64,000 bases of DNA from CBDHFF01 sp965262395 (GTDB lineage: Bacteria; Pseudomonadota; Alphaproteobacteria; Rickettsiales; Anaplasmataceae), in assembly GCA_965262395.1 (NCBI GenBank), contig OZ253531.1, positions 434,001 to 498,000 of the forward strand. The letters are read 5' to 3'. Both the position numbers and the translations under genes were made by a program. A model generated the notes under the pieces. It was given only the letters and a program-made list of their open reading frames with translations. It did not search any database and was not told where the DNA came from. Shown in pieces: positions 56,155 through 64,000 of the stretch (position 1 is the first letter of the stretch; each line of letters starts with the position of its first letter).

Positions 56155-59100
56155 TTGTGTATAACGATGAGTGGAACGATGACTAGCGTAATTCTTAGCG
56201 AGAAAAATACTGCTCAAGCCATTCTGAATCAACCCAGTAAAATGGCGTTTAAGAATATTAAGCTCTCTAAAAACAACATAGCATTTGCTAGTCTAGGATT
56301 CGATGCAACAGCTCAGCTTATATTGGAAAAATCTTTCCGTTTCACATTGAGTATATCAATAGCAAGGGTGGCCCATGAGGATCAGTCAACTACTGTGGAA
56401 ATTGGAGGGTCCTTCTCTCTAGGCTATAGAGAGATAGGTAGTGTTCTTGATTTATCAATAAGTAATTTATCTACTAATTTATCTAAAACTAAGCAAGTCA
56501 AGGGCGTAATTTCTTCTGCAGAAAGCATAGGACAAATATCGAGCGAATTTTCTAGTAACAAAAGAGGAAGCTCCGCAGCCTTTTCTGTAGATGACTCAGC
56601 AGAAACCTTACCACCTACGAAAAGAAAAAGGTCGGAATGTATTGAGTCCAGCAAAGCAGCATCCTCTTCTGTATCTGAGGGGAAAGACAGGTCATTATTA
56701 TATGTTAAAGAACTAATGGACCTATGTACTGCCCGCTACAGGAGAGTTGAATTGTTAATGTTGCGTAACAGGTTAACCGAAGAAGAAACTCGTATGTTGT
56801 CTGACGGAGGCCACAAAAAGTTATCATCAATTGATTTGCGTAACAGGTGCTTAACCGCAGAAGAAACTCGTATGTTGTCTGACAGAGGACACAAAAAGTT
56901 ATCATCAATTGATCTTCAAGACATGGAACACCTACATGATGCTAGTAGTACTAGCCCAAAGAACACAACAAGTGAACCTGGTAATAATAGAAAGCGAGCA
57001 AGAGTCCCATCTGCAAGTAACACAGATGAAGAAGCAATGTTGCCCGCTACAAAGAAGGCATGTGATGAAAAAGAAGAACTATCTCTTGAAGACATTCGCA
57101 AACGTATTAGGGTAGGTGCTATTGACACAACAACTGGAGAAATTCTCAAACGTATTGAGGTAAGTTCTGACATGACAAAATATGTTGCTCTACCTGTACG
57201 AGCTGGTGAATGCATCAAGATATCAGATTATGAATTTCGTTTCAGAGACAAGAAAATTAATGAAATATTAAACGATCCTGCAGGGGAATGTATAGCTCGC
57301 GACAGATATAATTATACCAATAAATATAGAGTAGCTGATTACTGTCAAATCGAAATTGATTCAATTATGAAAGAGGTTAAAAAGGCAGAGGTTAAAAAGG
57401 CAGAGGGTGAAAAGGCAGAGGTTAAAAAGGCAGAGGTTAAAAAGGCAGAGGGTGAAAAGGCAGAGGTTAAAAAGGCAGAGGTTAAAAAGGCAGAGGGTGA
57501 AAAGGCAGAGGGTGAAAAATTGCCTGCGTGCTATGATGATGAAGTTAAAGAAGATCTTATGTTTCTTGCAAGAGCAACTGAGTCATTACAGATTCTTGCG
57601 AACATTCTTACTATAGTTAATAGTACATTGGTACATCCTGGCAAAAAAAACGTCGTTTCTGTTGCAGAAACAACCAATCTTCAGTTAGCGTTACATATAT
57701 GTAATTGTTATGTAACTGATCTCAAAAACTCTACTAAGACTTTTATAGTTTGTGCTAATGGTGGCCCACACAATACAGAATTTTCTGTAAGACACAACGA
57801 CTTAAGGGAACCCACGGAGATTATTTGCACTGTAAGTGATTATGTGATAAAAAAGATAGCGGGTACATTAGATATAAAAAAGAAGCAGGCTTTACATGTA
57901 AACAGTACAGTGCTAGGCCAATTGTACTCACCCTTTTTAACCAAGGTAATGAAGGCCTTGATCCCTGTGTTAAACAAATTAACATCCTATGATGCTGCAG
58001 GTCAAGATGCTGGTATGAGTATAGATTCTACAGATCAACCTGATGATGTGAGTATGGATTTTACAGATCAACCTGGTGATGTGAGTATGGATTTTACAGA
58101 TGGAGAATTATTTATTAAGGTCATAATGCTTCATTTCAAATTGAATTTGCCTAGAGCACCCGATTATATAATAAAAATTATGCGGAACTCTTATGTATTA
58201 ATAGTGAATCGATCTAAGGTTTTGTCACTACACAGTACCCACCGAGACAAAAAGGACATGCTTCAGCATGCTTCTGATATATCAAAGAAAATAGAGACTA
58301 TTCAGGGCAGTGACTTACGCTCAATGAAATACCTTTTAGACTTCGCTAAGTCCTCTACTGAGGTTCATGACAAGAAAATAACATACAAGACAGAACGTTC
58401 TGCTGGTCCTCGTGGCGTTAAAGTAACATTAGTGAAATCAGGTTTTATGCCTATATGTGCGCAGGATCTGGTTTCTGGGAAGGAAGTGCCTATTAATGAT
58501 ACTTATCAATCACTGTATGAGTATTTTATTGAGTTGCAGGGGATGTGGAGTATATTTTCCTCTCTATTATCATTGTATAAACATAGTAACCGAACTACGT
58601 ACTATGCTGTAATTGAAGCTATCCCTATGGGTAGCAATAAAGAATCTAGTTATTTTTGTGTACAAAATCAGGTATGTAGCTACTGCGAGCAAATGATGTA
58701 TAAGAACATACGCATGCTTAAAAAACACAAATTGTCTGTGGACCTTATAGCCGACTCTGGGGATAAGGCCATAGTGGATATGCTAAGGTTTAAACTACGT
58801 ATGGAAAGAGATATTGTTCCACAAATGAAAAAAGAACTGATTGCCCTATATACAGGATTGGGAATAAGTTGTTCTGAACAAGACTTGACTACTTTTCCTA
58901 CGTCTTTTGTAGAACAAGTACAGAACAATACTTGGCAACGTAAATCTTCAAAAGTAACCAACAGTATAAAACAAAAATTTGCTAATATAGGGATCTTCGA
59001 GAGTATTGAGTCTAAGTTCATAAAGAGAGTACAAGAATTCCATAAAATCAACACACCATCAACAGCGATGGAAGGGATTGAGAAAGCACAAAATGAGCCT

Positions 59101-60303
59101 TCTGAACGTAATAGAGATGTACCTGGAAATGACAATGGCGTATCGTCGATGCCTCCATGTAGCCAGGGAAAGGAAGCTACATCGGCAAAGACGGGTCAGG
59201 TAGTAATTGACATAAACAATCTTGATGAAGATCAAGTTATGAAAGAGTCGCAGGTATTGTTGCCTAAAGGTCTAAATAGCGATGAATACATAGATGTTGA
59301 AACAATAGAAGAAAATGCAGAAAGAGCTGTACAAAATCCTTGCGCACAAGAAAAGGAACCGTTGATTGAACGAAGATCAAGTTCTTCAGCTACACCTTCT
59401 TCAGCTGTACCTTTTCTCGGCACACCTTTTAAAGCTGCACCTTCTTCAGTTACACCTTTTTCAGCTGTATCTTCTTCAGCTGTACCTTTTCCGGCCGCAC
59501 CTTTTTCAGCTACACCTAGTTCGCAGGCAAGGTTTCCTATAATGTGTACATCAATGTTTCAATTAATACTTCCATATCTACCTATCCCAGATACGGATGA
59601 ATTTTCTAAAATGCTAAATAATGCTTTCCCTAGTACAAGGGCAGTGCTTCATTGTTATGGGTACCTTAAGTACTTAGATCAACAGATAGAATCATTTGAA
59701 AACAAGAACAGTTCTAATAGGTTCCCTTCAGAATTAATGAATATGATAACCGAAAATATCGGACACTCTGTAAGATTAAAAATTCATATAGATAAGTTGT
59801 TAGAACAGAGGAAAAACAATGAGGGTCTGAGGTATGAGATGATGAAGGAGCTCCCTTGTGCTGTAACTCCTAAGGGCATGGATAAATGTCATTCATCGCA
59901 TCAATCAAGTAACCCACTGCTTATAGTGGTGGAGTTACAAATGTTACAAGAGCTTCAGAGTTCGCAACAGATACAAATATATAGGTATACAAAAAAGTTA
60001 AGTAGTCTGTACTCTTTATATGGACTAAAACCATCTGCAATGCCATTAGCACCTATATATTCAGCAGCCGAAAGTGTTCCAGCCCCTGTTCTAAGCGCAC
60101 CTGTGTTGAATCAAGGCCAGTATTGCTTACCAAGTGACGACGTTGGCATGCCTTCTTCAGCTATGCTTTCTGGCAAGGCAGAGACATTTGGGTTGTTACC
60201 TGTATCAGACACTCAAATGACCTCATTGGAACAGTTGCAATCAGTGTCGAATGTAGAAAATCAGGATTCTTCCCTGATAGTAAGAATTACTATCAGGGAA
60301 TAA
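56155..60303 (+). CDS. giant orphan protein (1382 aa) with KRKR cluster and Lys/Glu/Ala repeats, effector-like
   Basis: Not recognised. Residues about 40-110 are beta-rich and may be related to the N-terminal domain of the orphan at 52749 (both have a strand pair and then NL-x-K-x-x-Q). PPTKRKRSE (KRKR at 156-159) and NRKRARVPS (about 280) look like nuclear localisation signals. A 27-residue segment ending HKKLSSIDL occurs twice (about 205-255). Residues 403-455 are (VKKAE/GEKAE)n. Two DVSMDFTDQP-like repeats lie near 635, a Ser/Ala/Pro/Phe repeat at 1080-1125. The rest is helical. No signal peptide. Start GTG 56155 (AGGA upstream) or ATG 56167. Confidence 0.8.
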   Translation: MCITMSGTMTSVILSEKNTAQAILNQPSKMAFKNIKLSKNNIAFASLGFDATAQLILEKSFRFTLSISIARVAHEDQSTTVEIGGSFSLGYREIGSVLDLSISNLSTNLSKTKQVKGVISSAESIGQISSEFSSNKRGSSAAFSVDDSAETLPPTKRKRSECIESSKAASSSVSEGKDRSLLYVKELMDLCTARYRRVELLMLRNRLTEEETRMLSDGGHKKLSSIDLRNRCLTAEETRMLSDRGHKKLSSIDLQDMEHLHDASSTSPKNTTSEPGNNRKRARVPSASNTDEEAMLPATKKACDEKEELSLEDIRKRIRVGAIDTTTGEILKRIEVSSDMTKYVALPVRAGECIKISDYEFRFRDKKINEILNDPAGECIARDRYNYTNKYRVADYCQIEIDSIMKEVKKAEVKKAEGEKAEVKKAEVKKAEGEKAEVKKAEVKKAEGEKAEGEKLPACYDDEVKEDLMFLARATESLQILANILTIVNSTLVHPGKKNVVSVAETTNLQLALHICNCYVTDLKNSTKTFIVCANGGPHNTEFSVRHNDLREPTEIICTVSDYVIKKIAGTLDIKKKQALHVNSTVLGQLYSPFLTKVMKALIPVLNKLTSYDAAGQDAGMSIDSTDQPDDVSMDFTDQPGDVSMDFTDGELFIKVIMLHFKLNLPRAPDYIIKIMRNSYVLIVNRSKVLSLHSTHRDKKDMLQHASDISKKIETIQGSDLRSMKYLLDFAKSSTEVHDKKITYKTERSAGPRGVKVTLVKSGFMPICAQDLVSGKEVPINDTYQSLYEYFIELQGMWSIFSSLLSLYKHSNRTTYYAVIEAIPMGSNKESSYFCVQNQVCSYCEQMMYKNIRMLKKHKLSVDLIADSGDKAIVDMLRFKLRMERDIVPQMKKELIALYTGLGISCSEQDLTTFPTSFVEQVQNNTWQRKSSKVTNSIKQKFANIGIFESIESKFIKRVQEFHKINTPSTAMEGIEKAQNEPSERNRDVPGNDNGVSSMPPCSQGKEATSAKTGQVVIDINNLDEDQVMKESQVLLPKGLNSDEYIDVETIEENAERAVQNPCAQEKEPLIERRSSSSATPSSAVPFLGTPFKAAPSSVTPFSAVSSSAVPFPAAPFSATPSSQARFPIMCTSMFQLILPYLPIPDTDEFSKMLNNAFPSTRAVLHCYGYLKYLDQQIESFENKNSSNRFPSELMNMITENIGHSVRLKIHIDKLLEQRKNNEGLRYEMMKELPCAVTPKGMDKCHSSHQSSNPLLIVVELQMLQELQSSQQIQIYRYTKKLSSLYSLYGLKPSAMPLAPIYSAAESVPAPVLSAPVLNQGQYCLPSDDVGMPSSAMLSGKAETFGLLPVSDTQMTSLEQLQSVSNVENQDSSLIVRITIRE
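57363..57520 (+). repeat. 18-bp in-frame repeats encoding (V/G)KKAE-type units
   Basis: About nine copies of GTTAAAAAGGCAGAG or GGTGAAAAGGCAGAG arranged as repeats of a three-unit 45-54-bp higher-order block. Each unit encodes VKKAE or GEKAE, giving a mixed-charge helix. Confidence 0.93.
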
Positions 60304-60961
60304 GCTTTAAGGAAGCTACGGTCGTTGGTCATTATGATTATGAAATTTGATTCGGTTTAGGGTCTAATGATTGATGGTAAATTGTATTATAGGGATCATT
60401 TTGAGAAAGCATGATGTATTATCTCTATAGATATCTTTTAACTTAAGATATCAAGAGGAATGTCTAGATTGAAAGAGAAATTAAGTTGTGGCTATAATTT
60501 TTCAGGAAAAACGAGTAAGAATCAGAATATACCAGATAATTTTAGGATTGATGGAGTCCTTTAGTGCTTATAATCCCCCTAAATATGCACGTTGCTACTG
60601 TGTATCAATTATTAATAGCCTTCAGTTGTATAAAGCATATTGTGGGAATAATGAGGGAGGTATGTACCGCAACTTTCAATTGAACTAAATGTAAAAGTTG
60701 CACAATTTGATGCATTTCATTTTGATAAAGGTTCCAAAAAAGTTTTGGCATACCTATAAGGAAGAAAGATGCCCATTTATTCGACAATGATATAAAGGAA
60801 CCTGTGACTGAGATAAAGAAAGATATGTGCAACATGCAGGGAAAATTGTGACCTAAGGAGGTGAGGTAATCATTGAGACTAGAAGATGCAATCTTAATGC
60901 CTATACAATATGTTTGCTGGCAAGATAATTTAGAACGTGAATGTGTGTGTGATCAAGCTAT

Positions 60962-61101
60962 ATATTGATAAGTCATCATATAAAATACAAATTAAGTTAG
61001 CTTAGAAATTAGATTAATCAGATCTATCAACATATTGATAAATCATCATATAAAATACAAATTAAGTTAGCTTAGAAATTAGATTAATCAGATCTATCAA
61101 C
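60962..61101. repeat. two 70-bp tandem copies
   Basis: ATATTGATAAGTCATCATAT starts at 60962 and its copy at 61032 with one mismatch in the first 20 bases; the rest is identical. Confidence 0.95.
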
Positions 61102-61352
61102 TTTATTATTAAAGTACAAGACATTCTGATGTAAAAGAAGGTAGTGAATCTTATTATATATATGGTATAGACGACTCTCCTACTAATATGGCAGGTCAAA
61201 TACTCATAATATGTGATACATTAATATTACAGAGACATAATGAGCAGTTAATGCAATGATCTATGAATCAAAGATGTAGTTGCGTTATTTTAATAATGGT
61301 GAGCAATATGGTTCTAGGCCTAAAGCATAGGAAGGGATTGGCCAATGCATTG

Positions 61353-61617
61353 CATGCCTCTTAAAGCGCTGTGTTAAACATCTATAAGCCCTCCACGCTT
61401 AATTTCTTTAATAATAGCTAATATCTGAGGAGGATGTTGCTGATATAGCGATATTTCCACGCAATAGAGCTAAGTATTGCTCTACATGCCTCTTAAAGCG
61501 CTGTGTTAAACATCTATAAGCCCTCCACGCTTAATTTCTTTAATAATAGCTAATATCTGAGGAGGATGTTGCTGATATAGCGATATTTCCACGCAATAGA
61601 GCTAAATATTGCTCTCT
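61353..61617. repeat. two 132-bp tandem copies
   Basis: CATGCCTCTTAAAGCGCTGTG starts at 61353 and 61485. The copies are almost identical through AATAGAGCTAAG/AATATTGCTCT. On the minus strand the unit includes a coding-like tail ending in a stop (IKEIKRGGLIDV), so it may again be the copied 3' end of a gene, here one no longer intact. Confidence 0.95.
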
Positions 61618-61719
61618 TTTATTTATCAATATGTAGGCATTAAACATGGCGTCAATTAACAACCTTAATCAGAATATATAATATTGAATCTGTCGATGCT
61701 TTATGCATTGTTAATTGTA

Positions 61720-63303
61720 TCAAGGGTTATTATCGAGACACTCTGATTTTGTATCTTGAGGCAATAAACTTTCTGTTTCTTGTGCCTCGAAAGCATTGTA
61801 AGTATATCTGCCGCCACCAGGTGTTCCTCCATAATACATATCACAGGATAGAGTATTGGTACATCCTATTATAACGGAAGATATGCCAGAGACTATTAGC
61901 GATATCGCTATATATGATAAAAATAAGAATAAAGATATTTTAGCGGGATTAGTTAACCTACTGACAGTTGCCTGAGCTATAGATCCAGCTAAGAAAATGA
62001 TGCCTGAGGCTGCAAGTGCTGTTCCTAATATAGCAAAAATTATTGCAACTTTCTGCATAGATTCAACCATGTATACTCTTTTGTCCTTACTTTTTTTAGG
62101 CGTAGAACCTTCATTGTCTGTAGTTTGTTCGGATGATTTATTATTTTTTATACCGTCGTCATAGTATTTGTTGAATATTCCAAGAGATATTGAACCTAGT
62201 AATGTTAGGAGAATAGATGGTATTGATATTACGGATAATATGAGCACTAAAGTAGATTGTAATACTATCTTTGTTTTGGAATGATTTTGCAGGCCAACTG
62301 CTAAGAGTGATGCTAGCACAGGTATATGCGAGACTATGAGACTAGGCCCTATAATAGAATAGGCAATTGAAGATTGTTTTAAATTAGTTAATATATTCTT
62401 CTTCTTTTTTTCACGAGCAGTTGTTTGTTGGTTTGTGCTAGGTATACCTTCGTATTGATTAATTTCTCTTATTATTATGAATCCAGCAGAAAGCAATAGC
62501 GCCGCCACACAAGTAATAGTTAGTGATAATATTATAGATACAGCGACTGTTTGCTTGTGGAAAAGTGATTGCAAGAAGCTAAAAGCAGCACTTGTAGTCA
62601 TGCTAACTATAGTAGATATCAAGCTTATAGAAAAAATAATAGAAGTTGCTAATATTTGAATTTTTGCCGTTGTGTTTATATTACATATTATGCTGTATTC
62701 AGTTATGGTTGATGGTGATTCTGTATTATTTTTCTTGGATTTTGACTTAGTAAGGAGTTTATTTTGTCGATGAATATACCAGATAAAGGTCAAACAAAGG
62801 GTCATAACGAATATTGCTGATATTGAGAGCATTGATCCTAATGTGATTAAGGCAGTTAGAGCAGGAGAGGGCATTCTTCTGGTTTTTTGTATGATTCCAT
62901 ACGCTACTGATATAGCTAAAAATATTACTCCTATTAATAAGGTGGCGGCTCCAGTTAACAAATAAAGCGCATTTATTTTAGTTATTTTTCTGGATATGTA
63001 TTTATAACTACCTTCTTTCTCGTTAGGTTTTGGTTTTTTGCTAAAACTTTCTTGTAGATATATTACACATTTTTGTATTTTATTGGGTTTAGATTTGCGC
63101 TTATTTTTGTGCATAGAACGTTCGTGGCAGCTTTTTTCCCAATCGTCAGAATCTTTGTCTGTTTCGTCGTCGAATTGAGGGCCTTCATTGCTCTCTGCGT
63201 CATTTTCGTTCTGACTGAACGGATTTACGCATTGTGTCTTTTCTTCTACTATATCACTATCATCTTTCTCTTCAGTAAATGGGTTTGTGGGGCTGTCGCT
63301 CAT
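61720..63303 (-). CDS. membrane protein with four paired-helix modules and N-terminal NPF motifs
   Basis: 527 residues, not recognised. A 110-residue acidic-then-basic N-terminal tail contains NPF twice (TNPFTEE, VNPFSQNE). Then four modules, each two hydrophobic helices separated by 10-15 residues and followed by a charged linker: about 118-190, 215-290, 310-385 and 410-490. Each begins with a phrase like (Y/S)(S/L)I(I/L)G...L or similar, suggesting internal duplication. Such bilobed hydrophobic pairs recall the inclusion-membrane Inc proteins of Chlamydia, but that is analogy only. C-terminus is soluble (about 490-527). Confidence 0.75.
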   Translation of the reverse strand: MSDSPTNPFTEEKDDSDIVEEKTQCVNPFSQNENDAESNEGPQFDDETDKDSDDWEKSCHERSMHKNKRKSKPNKIQKCVIYLQESFSKKPKPNEKEGSYKYISRKITKINALYLLTGAATLLIGVIFLAISVAYGIIQKTRRMPSPALTALITLGSMLSISAIFVMTLCLTFIWYIHRQNKLLTKSKSKKNNTESPSTITEYSIICNINTTAKIQILATSIIFSISLISTIVSMTTSAAFSFLQSLFHKQTVAVSIILSLTITCVAALLLSAGFIIIREINQYEGIPSTNQQTTAREKKKKNILTNLKQSSIAYSIIGPSLIVSHIPVLASLLAVGLQNHSKTKIVLQSTLVLILSVISIPSILLTLLGSISLGIFNKYYDDGIKNNKSSEQTTDNEGSTPKKSKDKRVYMVESMQKVAIIFAILGTALAASGIIFLAGSIAQATVSRLTNPAKISLFLFLSYIAISLIVSGISSVIIGCTNTLSCDMYYGGTPGGGRYTYNAFEAQETESLLPQDTKSECLDNNP

Positions 63304-63500
63304 TGCTAGCCTTGTATCATTTTTGTATTTTTTCTAACCATAGCTACTTCCTGATTTATGAATGAGTTAACTGTTCTGGGGAGTATAGGTCGTATATTAA
63401 TTAACTTCAAGTGTATATATTTAAAGCATTGAGAGTGCAATATCCGATAAGTCCTGGTAAGGTTTATTATATCCAAAAAATAGTATCGTTATTATGTATT

Positions 63501-63678
63501 AAACTCTATGTTCAGTTTATATTTTGCCAAAGCCTGTTCATGCGTATTTTAAAAGGGAGAGCTCCATCAGTGGATTTAGGGATATTCTAAAACTCTATGC
63601 TCAGTTTATATTTTGCCAAAGCCTGTTCATGCGTATTTTAAAAGGGAGAGCTCCATCAGTGGATTTGGATTTTGAAAA
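63501..63678. repeat. two 89-bp tandem copies of the lepB 3' end
   Basis: AAACTCTATG starts at 63501 and 63590. The right copy holds the last codons and stop of lepB; the left copy, downstream of the stop on the minus strand, repeats them almost without change. Confidence 0.95.
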
Positions 63679-64000
63679 TAGAATTACCTTTGCTTTGCCG
63701 ATAATATTATCTTCTGGTATATAACCAATGTCTGAGAATCTACTGTCTCTAGATTCATCTCTGTTGTCTCCCATTACAAAGAAATGTCCTGTAGGAACAT
63801 TGAATATGCCTGTGTTTTCTGCGACGCTACCTGTAGAATGTAAAAGTATTTTATACTTAGTTTTATTTGGTAATATTTCTTCATATCTGGGTACAATCAC
63901 TGAATTATTGTATTTATCTTGATCAATAAAGTCCCTGACTCTAAACTTTTCTACCTTTTCATTGTTAATATAAAGTGAACCAAGGATCACTTGAACTTTG
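63601..64000 (-). CDS. lepB: signal peptidase I, N-terminus cut by window edge
   Basis: Inner-membrane protease that removes signal peptides. The visible 132 codons read through the right edge in frame (KVQVILGSLYINNE), so the GTG at 63990 is not the start. Box E MGDNRDESRDSRFSDIG is complete, followed by VPEDNIIGKAKVIL-like sequence (IPEDNIIGKA). The catalytic Ser and Lys boxes lie beyond the window. It would process the Sec substrates seen here, such as the two barrels. Confidence 0.93.
   Translation of the reverse strand, partial: KVQVILGSLYINNEKVEKFRVRDFIDQDKYNNSVIVPRYEEILPNKTKYKILLHSTGSVAENTGIFNVPTGHFFVMGDNRDESRDSRFSDIGYIPEDNIIGKAKVILFSKSKSTDGALPFKIRMNRLWQNIN

Larger units (their letters stand above)
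60304..61719. other. 1.4 kb without a convincing gene, with two tandem duplications
   Basis: Short frames such as 60488-60688 lack ribosome sites or recognisable products. On the minus strand an ATG near 61648 opens MFNAYILINKREQYLALLRG for 36 codons; a neighbouring frame reads QQHPPQILAIIKEIKRGGLI and stops, so a small frameshifted gene may exist within the 132-bp duplication. Repeats are listed separately. Confidence 0.5.

Noticed and set aside
1..64000. Integrated plasmid, prophage or type IV secretion cluster
   Set aside because: No integrase, replication, capsid, tail, virB or tra signature was recognised anywhere in the window.

Overview
The window (about 32-35% GC by eye, long intergenic gaps) reads as part of the chromosome of an intracellular alphaproteobacterium, most likely a flagellated member or relative of the Rickettsiales. 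Reasons: a circularly permuted two-piece tmRNA beside sspB; a CtrA-type response regulator; a DUF2610-type small protein otherwise seen in Anaplasmataceae/Rickettsiaceae; outer-membrane barrels resembling the Rickettsiales surface-antigen family; several large orphan proteins built from eukaryotic-style linear motifs; and many local tandem repeats of the kind known from Ehrlichia ruminantium. The flagellar genes (flgC, fliE, flagellin, fliD) argue for a Midichloria-like or deep-branching lineage. The exact taxon is inference.

Layout. 1-10.4 kb is housekeeping: gpmI (cut by the left edge), flgC-fliE, mreB, ctrA, rnhA, two tandem AGCS sodium:amino-acid symporters, coaE and mgtE. 10.4-14.5 kb holds an orphan ModA-like binding protein, a small membrane protein, the DUF2610 protein with lolD, and a coiled-coil orphan. 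15-20.8 kb is an island of six acidic orphan genes, all on the + strand, several with near-consensus promoters. 21.4-36 kb mixes nuoF, pyrC, ccmA, sspB, ssrA and a short-chain dehydrogenase with two large effector-like orphans (23000-25543 and 25649-27679) and two paralogous outer-membrane barrels. 36-50.9 kb holds bamB, a giant flagellin gene with a cluster of frame breaks, a giant fliD, an SLC13 permease, a polyprenyl synthase and an ABC ATPase. 51-64 kb holds tRNA-Pro, two further very large orphans, a four-module membrane protein, the 3' part of lepB, and about 4 kb of apparently non-coding repeat-rich DNA.

Two themes stand out. First, at least thirteen loci carry local tandem duplications, each with its own period (64, 65, 70, 74, 76, 78, 80, 89, 93, 132, 137 or 161 bp). 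In eight of them the unit contains the stop codon and last codons of the adjacent gene, so gene 3' ends are copied again and again into the intergenic space. One such event, a 25-bp duplication, breaks the reading frame of a large gene. Second, that broken gene (52749-54957) encodes three 39-residue repeats, each carrying a canonical SUMO-interacting motif (V/F-I-D-L-T followed by SDSSS), and a basic nuclear-localisation-like cluster. The 23000-25543 protein combines three EPIYA/ITIM-like tyrosine motifs, many SH3-type polyproline motifs and repeated R/K-Q-T/M-S-A-P motifs. These are the best candidates in the window for undescribed host-manipulating proteins.

Functional links: SspB and tmRNA act together in ribosome rescue and ClpXP delivery and are adjacent here. 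The enlarged flagellin and the enlarged filament cap FliD sit next to each other and probably co-evolved. bamB and lepB serve envelope biogenesis for the barrels and lipoproteins.
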